From Sphingosinicella xenopeptidilytica (GTDB lineage Bacteria > Pseudomonadota > Alphaproteobacteria > Sphingomonadales > Sphingomonadaceae): 64,000 nt of DNA. Shown piece by piece: positions 8,380-15,076 of this stretch. Under the pieces are notes generated by a model. It saw only the letters and a program-made list of their open reading frames with translations. It had not been told where the DNA came from and did no database searches. The first letter of the stretch is position 1, and every line of letters starts with the position of its first letter. Both the position numbers and the translations under genes were made by a program. The stretch is taken from contig NZ_JBHTIK010000006.1 of NCBI RefSeq assembly GCF_042676985.1, positions 1 to 64,000 on the forward strand. Direction: 5' to 3'.

Positions 8380-10140
8380 ATGTCTGAGAGCAAGAGCCAA
8401 CGTCCGCCATCCCGCGTGGATCGCCGCAGCTTCATCCGCGCCGCGGGCGGAACCACCATCGCCGCCGTCGGCGGCAGTTCGCTTGTCGTCGGCGCCGCGC
8501 AGGGCGCCACGCCGCGCAAGTGGGATCATGAAGTCGATGTCGTGGTCGTCGGCTCCGGCGGCGCCGCGCTCGCGGGCGCGGTGACGGCCGTGTCGCGCGG
8601 CCTGAAAGTCGCAGTGCTGGAAGCGGCACCCGTGGCCGGCGGCGCCACCGCGCGCTCGGGCGGCGGCTACTGGATTCCCAACAACCGCTTTATGCGCGCG
8701 AAGGGCATTCAGGACCCGCGCGAGGACTGCATCCGTTACATGGCGCGCTATTCGTTCACGCAGCTCTACGACGTGAACGCCGAGAACTACGGCATTCCGG
8801 TGCTGTCGGTGAAGCAGATGGCGGCAATGTACGATAATGCCGCGCCCGCCGTCGAACTTTTCGAAAAGCTCGGCGCGCTCCAGACCCGCGAAGACGATTC
8901 CTACGATTATTGGGAAGCCGCGCCCGAGAACAAGGCACCGCAGGGCCGCCTGATCTGGACCAAGGTGGATGTCGCGCCCGGCACCATCACGGGCGGCGGC
9001 GCTGACACGATCCGTCAGATGGGTGACTGGCTGGCGAAGAAGGGCTCGCCGATCCAGCTCGAGCACCGCGTCACCAAGCTCGTCACCAACAGCAAGGGCG
9101 CAGTCGTTGGCGTGATCGCCACGGATTCGGACGACAAGCAGATTTCGTTCCGCGCGCGCCGGGGCGTCCACTTCGGATCGGGCGGCTTCACGCTCAATGA
9201 GGAACTTCGCCTCAACTTCCAGCGCGGCCCCGTGTTCGGCAGCTGTGGCCCGATGACCAATCAGGGCGATCTCGTCTACATGGCTTCTGCCATCGGCGCG
9301 AAGCTCGGCAACATGCAGAACGGCTGGCGTTTCCAGCTCGTGCTCGATCAGGTGCTGCAGACTCCCGGCCTTGCAACCGACGTGTGGGGTGTCATCGGCG
9401 ACAGCATGGTGATGGTCAACAAATACGGCCAGCGCGTTGTCAACGAGAAGCGGCCCTACAGCGACCGTGGCGAGGTGCATTTCAACTACGATCCGAACAA
9501 GAACGAGTGGACCAACCTCGTTTTGATGCAGATCCTCGACCAGCGGGCCTATGATCACGCGCAGGGCCATTATCCGCTGCCGCCGAAGGGTGCGACCGCG
9601 CCGTATATCATCACGGCGCCGACGCTCGATGCGCTTGCCGACGCGATCCGCAAGCGCCTGACCGAGCATGGTCCGCGCATCGGCGGTTTCCAGCTCGACG
9701 AGAGCTTCCTGCCCAACCTGAAGGCCACGATCAAGCGCTTCAACGGCTTCGCCGAAACCGGCAATGACGAAGATTTCGCGCGAGGCTCGTTCGGTTACGA
9801 TCGTCAATGGCATGAACGCTTCGGCGGGCCGGAATCGATCGCGGCGAACGACAAGCCGAACAAGACGATGTATCCGATCGCGGACAAGGGTCCCTATCAC
9901 GCGATCCTTCTCGTCTCGGGCAGCGCCGATACGAACGGCGGCCCGATGATCAACGAGAACGCGCAGGTGCTGTCGATCGCCAACGAGCCCATTCCGGGTC
10001 TCTACGGCGCTGGCAATTGCATCGCCTCGCCTTCGGGACGTGCTTATTGGGGCGGCGGCGCCACCATCGGGCTCTCGCTGACCTTTGGTTACATCGCGGG
10101 CAATCACCTTGCGACCGCGCCGATCAACGACGACGCGTAA
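8380..10140 (+). CDS. Tat-exported FAD-dependent oxidoreductase, 3-ketosteroid dehydrogenase/fumarate reductase family
   Basis: This 586-residue flavoprotein starts with a twin-arginine signal (VDRRSFIRAAGG, Arg-Arg at 15-16) and a hydrophobic stretch, so it is probably folded with FAD and exported. The Rossmann motif DVVVVGSGGAALAGA and GGATARSGGGYWIPNN bind FAD, and the C-terminal GLYGAGNCIASPSGRAYWGGG closes the FAD site as in the KstD/FrdA family. Relatives desaturate 3-ketosteroids or reduce enoates; the direction and substrate here are not known. The start follows GAGGGAG. A CxxCH protein two genes downstream could be its redox partner. Confidence 0.85.
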   Translation: MSESKSQRPPSRVDRRSFIRAAGGTTIAAVGGSSLVVGAAQGATPRKWDHEVDVVVVGSGGAALAGAVTAVSRGLKVAVLEAAPVAGGATARSGGGYWIPNNRFMRAKGIQDPREDCIRYMARYSFTQLYDVNAENYGIPVLSVKQMAAMYDNAAPAVELFEKLGALQTREDDSYDYWEAAPENKAPQGRLIWTKVDVAPGTITGGGADTIRQMGDWLAKKGSPIQLEHRVTKLVTNSKGAVVGVIATDSDDKQISFRARRGVHFGSGGFTLNEELRLNFQRGPVFGSCGPMTNQGDLVYMASAIGAKLGNMQNGWRFQLVLDQVLQTPGLATDVWGVIGDSMVMVNKYGQRVVNEKRPYSDRGEVHFNYDPNKNEWTNLVLMQILDQRAYDHAQGHYPLPPKGATAPYIITAPTLDALADAIRKRLTEHGPRIGGFQLDESFLPNLKATIKRFNGFAETGNDEDFARGSFGYDRQWHERFGGPESIAANDKPNKTMYPIADKGPYHAILLVSGSADTNGGPMINENAQVLSIANEPIPGLYGAGNCIASPSGRAYWGGGATIGLSLTFGYIAGNHLATAPINDDA

Positions 10141-10160
10141 ATTCCGGGTTCAGCCGGAAT
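10141..10160 (+). other. Intercistronic hairpin after the flavoprotein gene
   Basis: ATTCCGG (10141-10147) and CCGGAAT (10154-10160) form a perfect 7-bp stem with a 6-base loop directly after the stop codon. There is no T-tract. It probably tunes mRNA stability or the expression ratio of the flanking genes. Confidence 0.35.
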
Positions 10161-10176
10161 CCTGTCTAAGGATGAT

Positions 10177-10851
10177 GTGGAAGGTACGGGTGTGACGGCA
10201 GCGGCGTTGGTTTATCGGGAGAGCAAACCGGAACGGGATGCACCGGAGGCCATCGTCATTGCATTCCATCCGGAAGGAGAGGACGGCCGCGATACGGATG
10301 CGTGGCTTTCAGGTTTGAAGGCGCATTGTCAGGTCGTCGTTCCCAAGGCCTGGCGCGCGCTCAATCCCCGAATGTACGGGCCGGACGAGAACCAGCATTT
10401 CGCATGGTTCTTCGTTTATGGGCCGGCGCAGCCCGAGCCCGCGACATTCGGGGATTCCCTCTTCCAGGTGGAGCAGTTCGTCCACGATGTTCGGGAACGT
10501 GTGCCGGCGGGTGTGCCGATCCTGCTGATCGGCTGGGATCAGGGCGCGGCGCTGGCGGTGACGCTCGCGGGTGTGATCCCGGAGTTCATCGACGGCGTGC
10601 TCGCCTTCGATGGCTATCTGCCGGAGATTTCGGGCTGGGCACTGCCCAGCGACGATCTCGGCGGCCTGCCGGTCACGCTCGTGCACCGCAAGGGCAGCAT
10701 GGTGCCGCCGGCGTTGCGCGCGGCGACAGCCGAAGCGCTGCAAGCCCGCGGCGCATCAGTGACCGGGGATACGGGCGACGGGATTGTGATCGAGGATTGG
10801 GTTCGCGGTTGCGCCCGGCTCGGGAAAAGAACGTTTGCGGAGGTTTCATAG
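10177..10851 (+). CDS. Alpha/beta-hydrolase-fold protein of the carboxylesterase/phospholipase group with a lost triad
   Basis: The 224-residue protein has the layout of YpfH-like carboxylesterases, but the nucleophile elbow reads LIGWDQGAALA (Asp at 121) where relatives have GFSQG. The region that normally holds the acid (HGTxDPVVP) reads VHRKGSMVPP, and the expected GHGI histidine is replaced in DTGDGIVI. All three catalytic positions therefore seem changed. It may be a pseudo-enzyme, a binding protein, or a hydrolase using Asp chemistry. No signal peptide is seen. The start is GTG at 10177 after AAGGA, or GTG at 10192 after GGAAGG. Two bases separate its stop from the next gene. Confidence 0.65.
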   Translation: MEGTGVTAAALVYRESKPERDAPEAIVIAFHPEGEDGRDTDAWLSGLKAHCQVVVPKAWRALNPRMYGPDENQHFAWFFVYGPAQPEPATFGDSLFQVEQFVHDVRERVPAGVPILLIGWDQGAALAVTLAGVIPEFIDGVLAFDGYLPEISGWALPSDDLGGLPVTLVHRKGSMVPPALRAATAEALQARGASVTGDTGDGIVIEDWVRGCARLGKRTFAEVS

Positions 10852-10852
10852 T

Positions 10853-11449
10853 ATGAATGGTCTGCGTTCCTGTATTTTCGCCGCGACGATGACGGTCACG
10901 ATGGCCGGCGCCGCGCTCGCCAATTCGGAAGGACCGATTCCCGGCTTCACGGGGGCGCCGGGCATGAAAGGTGCCGAGCCGGAAATGACCTGCCAGTCCT
11001 GTCACATCGACTATGCCTTGAATCCCGACAGGCTCGGCCGCGTCGAATTGCAGGGTGTGCCGCCGGTGTATCAGCCGGGGAAGAGCTATACGATCACGCT
11101 CCAGCTCAAGCATCCCACGGCGAAGCGCTGGGGCTTCCAGCTCACGGCGCTTTCGACGCCCAATTATACGGCGGCGGGCGATTTCGCGGCGCTCGACAAG
11201 ACCACGCAGAAGAAGACCGCGGCCGGGCGGCAGTATATCGAGCACGGCAGCATCGGCGGCAAGGCCACCGGCATGGGCAAGACCGGTGGCTATGCGTGGA
11301 CCTTCACGTGGACGGCGCCGAAAACCAATGTCGGCAATGTCGCCTTCTTCGCGGCGGCGAACATGGCCAACGGCAACGGCGATCTGACCGGCGACCGCGT
11401 CTACGCTTCGGCAAAGCCGCTGTTCACCAGCCGGGCCGGCGCGAAATAG
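10853..11449 (+). CDS. Exported Reeler/choice-of-anchor-V-like protein with a CxxCH motif
   Basis: The 198-residue protein has a signal peptide (through residue 24, AALA) followed by GFTGAPGMKGAEPEMTCQSCH, which holds a CxxCH motif (residues 47-51) able to bind one heme c. The rest is a beta-sandwich with YQPGKSYTITLQL and WTFTWTAPKTNVGNVAFF, typical of Reeler-like (choice-of-anchor V) domains. A distal methionine ligand is not obvious. It sits two genes after the Tat flavoprotein, so a role as periplasmic electron acceptor is a reasonable inference. The ribosome site GCGGAGG precedes the ATG. Confidence 0.75.
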   Translation: MNGLRSCIFAATMTVTMAGAALANSEGPIPGFTGAPGMKGAEPEMTCQSCHIDYALNPDRLGRVELQGVPPVYQPGKSYTITLQLKHPTAKRWGFQLTALSTPNYTAAGDFAALDKTTQKKTAAGRQYIEHGSIGGKATGMGKTGGYAWTFTWTAPKTNVGNVAFFAAANMANGNGDLTGDRVYASAKPLFTSRAGAK

Positions 11450-11484
11450 GCGCTTTACGCATATAAATTCTTGGGAGGTGAGAA

Positions 11485-12171
11485 ATGCTGAAAAGGATGA
11501 CGCAGGTCGCGCTGATCGGCTTTGCGCTATGGGGAGACGCCGCGATGGCGCAGACACCGCCTGATGCCGCCGCGTGGCGGCAGAAAACGATCGAGATGTT
11601 CCGAGATGCCAAGCCGACGCCGGATCTCGCGCAGATGTCGCCCGTGGACAAGCTGCTTGCGCTTGAAGAAATTCGACAGATACCTCTGCGCTACACGCGC
11701 TGCATCAACCAGCGCGACTGGAAATGCTGGACATCGCTGTTCACCGAAGAGTCGGATTACTGGAACGGCACGCTGGGCAAGGTCGTGGCCGGTACCGAAG
11801 GATGGTACGACCATCTGAACGCGACAGGCATGACGTCGAGCCGCGTGCACAGCCTCTTTCACAGTTTCGGCGCGGAGATCGAAATCCTGTCGCCGACGAC
11901 CGCACGCGGAATCTGGCAGGCGTCGTACGTCTTCTATTCCGGAAAGGATGAGCCGGGCGACCCCAAGGGAACCGTCATCCAGCCCGGCCTGCAGCACAGG
12001 CAATGGGCCGTGTATTATCAGACGTACAAGAAGGTGGATGGTCTCTGGAAGATCAATTCCACCATACATCTCGACCTCAGGAGCGAAGACGGGCCTCTGC
12101 CCGAGGGCGTCAAGGCGCTCCCGATAGGTGATGTTCCCAATCCCGAGGGACGTCTTTTCTCCGGGAACTAA
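11485..12171 (+). CDS. Exported SnoaL-like protein (single domain)
   Basis: The 228-residue protein has a signal peptide (ending AAMAQ near residue 23) and one SnoaL_4-type domain: EEIRQIPLRYTRCINQRDWKCW, then LFTEESDYW and later HSFGAEIEILSPTTARGIWQ. It belongs to a different NTF2 subfamily from the tandem proteins at 3090-8330. Relatives include aromatic-ring dioxygenase small-subunit-like and scytalone-dehydratase-like proteins, but no reaction can be assigned. The start follows GGGAGGTGAG. It is the last rightward gene of the operon and meets the leftward operon tail to tail. Confidence 0.75.
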   Translation: MLKRMTQVALIGFALWGDAAMAQTPPDAAAWRQKTIEMFRDAKPTPDLAQMSPVDKLLALEEIRQIPLRYTRCINQRDWKCWTSLFTEESDYWNGTLGKVVAGTEGWYDHLNATGMTSSRVHSLFHSFGAEIEILSPTTARGIWQASYVFYSGKDEPGDPKGTVIQPGLQHRQWAVYYQTYKKVDGLWKINSTIHLDLRSEDGPLPEGVKALPIGDVPNPEGRLFSGN

Positions 12172-12181
12172 CGCGTGCTCA

Positions 12182-12871
12182 TCAGCGATTGTGTTCGCCG
12201 ACCCATCGGCGAACACAATCAAGGGAACGGCCCACGAAATCGGGGGTGATGCCCAGCCGCTCGGTCGCCGCGCCGGCGCGGTTGATCCAGAACGTCGTGT
12301 AGCCGAACCAGCCCGCGCCGCCGATGTCCCAGCCGTTCGACGAAACGAACAGGATGGCGCTCGCCGGGAGGCCGAAGTGGTCGGTTCCCAGCCGATAGAC
12401 ATCCGGCGCGATCTTGTAGCGGCGCAGGGGATCGACGCTGAGGACCGCATCGAGGAGATCGCGCACGCCGGCGTTGCCGAGCGCGTCCTCCAACATGTCA
12501 GGGGTTCCGTTCGACAGGACCGCCATGGCGAGTCCCGCCTCGCGAAGTGCCGTGAGCGCGGCCAGTGTTTCGGGATGCGGACGCAGATGCCGATAATCGG
12601 CAAGCAGCGCGGCCATCGTTCCTGAATCCTGTGGAAGGCTCAGCTGCTCGAGCGTGAAGCCGAGCGCGTCGTGCGTCACCTGCAGGAAATCGGCGTAGCG
12701 ATCGCCGAGCGTGCGCAGCATCGTGTATTCGATCTGCTTCTGCCGCCACAACGCCGCGATGGCTGCGCCGTGACCGGGGAAGACGGCATCCGCGTTCACC
12801 CCTATGGCGGAAACATCGAGCAGCGTGCCGTAGACATCGAAAACGATCGCCTCGATGCGGCGGGCGCTCAT
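12182..12871 (-). CDS. (S)-2-haloacid dehalogenase-like HAD hydrolase (type II)
   Basis: The 229-residue protein shows FDVYGTLLDV (nucleophile Asp12), LWRQKQIEYTMLRTLGDRY as in L-2-haloacid dehalogenases, LSNGTPDML, and FVSSNGWDIGGAGWFGYTTFWINR, all family hallmarks. Known members hydrolyse L-2-haloacids to D-2-hydroxyacids. The usual KPxPxVY reads KIAPDVY, and the C-terminal tail (about the last 15 residues) is encoded by the large hairpin and looks unlike relatives. The ATG overlaps the bioB stop by four bases. It is the last gene of the leftward operon, and its link to the upstream carboxylase is unclear. Confidence 0.85.
   Translation of the reverse strand: MSARRIEAIVFDVYGTLLDVSAIGVNADAVFPGHGAAIAALWRQKQIEYTMLRTLGDRYADFLQVTHDALGFTLEQLSLPQDSGTMAALLADYRHLRPHPETLAALTALREAGLAMAVLSNGTPDMLEDALGNAGVRDLLDAVLSVDPLRRYKIAPDVYRLGTDHFGLPASAILFVSSNGWDIGGAGWFGYTTFWINRAGAATERLGITPDFVGRSLDCVRRWVGEHNR
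12187..12220. other. 14-bp inverted repeat between convergent operons, possibly a bidirectional terminator
   Basis: GATTGTGTTCGCCG (12187-12200) and CGGCGAACACAATC (12207-12220) form a perfect 14-bp stem with a 6-base loop. It lies 15 bases past the SnoaL-like stop and covers the last codons of the leftward dehalogenase gene. T-tracts are absent on both sides, so termination by itself is uncertain; it could instead block 3' exonucleases for both transcripts. Confidence 0.5.
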
Positions 12872-13869
12872 GCCGCCGCTGCCGTCTTCTCCGTCGGCGC
12901 CTTCTCTGTCACTGGGGACTTGATCCCCAGCTTGGCGAACAGCGCGGCGTCGCGGTCGGTGCCGGCATTCCCGGTCGTCAGCAGCCGGTCGCCGGTGAAG
13001 ATGGAGTTGGCACCGGCGAGGAAGCACAGCGCCTGCGCTGCGTCTGTCATGCTTTCGCGGCCCGCGGAAAGCCGGATCACCGCAGCGGGCATGGCGATGC
13101 GCGCGGCCGCCACGGTGCGCACGAATTCAATCTCGTCGATCTGTGCGAGCGGCGTATCCTTCAGCATGTCGCCGAGCGGCGTTCCCGCAATGGGCACGAG
13201 CTGGTTGATCGGCACGCTCGCGGGGTGTTCCGGCAATGTCGCCAGCGCATGGATGAAGCCCACGCGATCCGCGCGGCTTTCGCCCATGCCCATGATGCCG
13301 CCGCAACACACGGCGATACCGTTCTCGCGCACACGTTCCAGCGTCTCCAGCCGGTCGTCATACGTGCGTGTCGTTACCACGTTTGCGTAATACTCGGGCG
13401 CGCTGTCGATGTTGTGATTGTAATAATCGAGACCTGCCTCGGCGAGCCGGCGCGTCTGGTCGTCGCTCAGCATCCCGAGCGTCATGCAGGTTTCAAGGCC
13501 GAGCGCCTTCACGCGCCGCACCATGGCGACGACCGCGTCCATGTCGCGGTCCTTCGGGCTCCGCCATGCCGCGCCCATGCAGAAACGCTCGGACCCCGCC
13601 GCCTTCGCCTCGGCAGCCGCCGCGACCACCGCGTCGACATCCATCAGCTTCGAGGCCTTGAGCCCCGTGTCGTGGCTCGCCGACTGGCTGCAATAGCCGC
13701 AATTCTCCGCGCAGCCGCCCGTCTTGATGGACAGCAGCGTGGAGCGCTGCACGGCGTTGCTGTCGTGATGGCGGCGATGGATCGTCTGCGCTTCCCACAG
13801 GAGATCGCTGAACGGCATGTCGAACAGCGCAGCGATTTCCCGCCGGGTCCAGTCGTTGCGTGTGGTCAT
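12868..13869 (-). CDS. bioB: Biotin synthase
   Basis: The 333-residue radical-SAM enzyme has the cluster motif GGCAENCGYCSQS (Cys53, Cys57, Cys60), LDYYNHNIDSAPEYY, TTRTYDDRLETLERVRENGI, CCGGIMGMGE and IRLSAGRE, which together are diagnostic for BioB. It inserts sulfur into dethiobiotin to give biotin, using a [4Fe-4S] and an auxiliary [2Fe-2S] cluster. It is not next to other bio genes. Instead it is embedded in an operon that encodes a biotin-dependent carboxylase, so it probably raises biotin supply when that enzyme is induced. The C-terminus has an Ala/Thr/Glu-rich extension. Confidence 0.95.
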   Translation of the reverse strand: MTTRNDWTRREIAALFDMPFSDLLWEAQTIHRRHHDSNAVQRSTLLSIKTGGCAENCGYCSQSASHDTGLKASKLMDVDAVVAAAAEAKAAGSERFCMGAAWRSPKDRDMDAVVAMVRRVKALGLETCMTLGMLSDDQTRRLAEAGLDYYNHNIDSAPEYYANVVTTRTYDDRLETLERVRENGIAVCCGGIMGMGESRADRVGFIHALATLPEHPASVPINQLVPIAGTPLGDMLKDTPLAQIDEIEFVRTVAAARIAMPAAVIRLSAGRESMTDAAQALCFLAGANSIFTGDRLLTTGNAGTDRDAALFAKLGIKSPVTEKAPTEKTAAAA

Positions 13870-13879
13870 CTGTCCTGTC

Positions 13880-15073
13880 TCATTGCAGCCGTTCGATCAG
13901 CGTCGCGTTCGCCATGCCGCCGGACTCGCACATGGTCTGCAGGCCGTAGCGCCCGCCTGTTTCTTCGAGCGCGGTCAGCAGGTTGGCGAGAAGCCGCCCG
14001 CCCGAGGCGCCGACGGGATGGCCGAGCGCGATGGCACCGCCATAAGGGTTCACCCGTTCCGGATCGACGCCGAGATCCTTCTGCCAGGCGAGTGGAACCG
14101 AGGCGAACGCCTCGTTCACCTCGAAGGTCGAGATATCGTCCACGCCGAGGCCCGCGCGCGCCAGCAACTTGCGGGTCGCGGGAATGATCGCGGTCAGCAT
14201 CAGGATCGGGTCGTCACCCGCAACCGAAAAATGCGTGATCGCCGCGCGGGGTTTGAGGCCCAGCCGCCGGGCGAGCGCTTCCTCCATGATCAGCGTCGCG
14301 CTGGCGCCATCCGTCACCTGGCTGGAATTGCCGGCCGTGACGCTCCAGCGGATCTGCGGATAGCGCCGCAGCATGGCGTCGTCCTCGAACGCGGGCTTCA
14401 GATTGGCGAGGCGTTCAAGCGATGTATCCCGGCGCAGGCCCTCGTCGTGTGTCACACGCCGCACGCCGTCCGCCGTGGGAACGTCGATCGGCACGACCGC
14501 GCGCGCCGTCAGCCCGGCATCTTCCGCCGCGGCGGCGCGGCTATGCGAACGCAGCGAGAAGGCGTCCATCTCGGCGCGCGAGATTCCCCAGCGCGCGGCG
14601 ATCAGCTCGGCGGAGATACCCTGCCGGACCAATCCTTCGGGATAGCGCTGCTTCAACTGCACGCCGTCCGTATCCTTGCCAAGCCGGTTGGCGCGCATCG
14701 GCACGAGACTCATCATCTCGACACCACCCGCGATGACCGCATCATAGGCGCCCGCGATCACGCCCTGCGCGGCGAAATCGAACGCCTGCTGCGCGGAGCC
14801 GCACTTGCGATCGAGTGTCACCGCCGGCACGCTTTCCGGAAGGCCCGCCGCAAGCACGGCGTGGCGGCCGATGTTGCCCGATTGCTCGCCGACCTGGATC
14901 ACACAGCCGGTGATCACGTCCTCCACCAGCGCCGGATCGATGCCGGTGCGCTCAACAAGGCCGCGCAGCACATTGGCATAGAGGTCGACGGGATGGATTC
15001 CGTCGAGCACGCCGCCGGCGCGCCCGCGCCCGAACGGCGAGCGCACGGTGTCGACGATGACGGCGCGGCGCAT
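13880..15073 (-). CDS. Thiolase (acetyl-CoA acyltransferase family)
   Basis: This 397-residue thiolase has the nucleophilic cysteine in LDRKCGSAQQA (Cys91), EVNEAFASVPLAW, the active-site histidine in GGAIALGHPVGASG and the second cysteine in QTMCESGGMAN. It would cleave a 3-ketoacyl-CoA with CoA to acetyl-CoA (or propionyl-CoA) and a shortened acyl-CoA. Its gene follows the carboxyltransferase by 3 bases and precedes bioB by 10. In the operon logic it would cleave the beta-ketoacyl-CoA formed after carboxylation of a ketone and CoA ligation. This role is inferred. Confidence 0.93.
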   Translation of the reverse strand: MRRAVIVDTVRSPFGRGRAGGVLDGIHPVDLYANVLRGLVERTGIDPALVEDVITGCVIQVGEQSGNIGRHAVLAAGLPESVPAVTLDRKCGSAQQAFDFAAQGVIAGAYDAVIAGGVEMMSLVPMRANRLGKDTDGVQLKQRYPEGLVRQGISAELIAARWGISRAEMDAFSLRSHSRAAAAEDAGLTARAVVPIDVPTADGVRRVTHDEGLRRDTSLERLANLKPAFEDDAMLRRYPQIRWSVTAGNSSQVTDGASATLIMEEALARRLGLKPRAAITHFSVAGDDPILMLTAIIPATRKLLARAGLGVDDISTFEVNEAFASVPLAWQKDLGVDPERVNPYGGAIALGHPVGASGGRLLANLLTALEETGGRYGLQTMCESGGMANATLIERLQ

Positions 15074-15076
15074 CCG

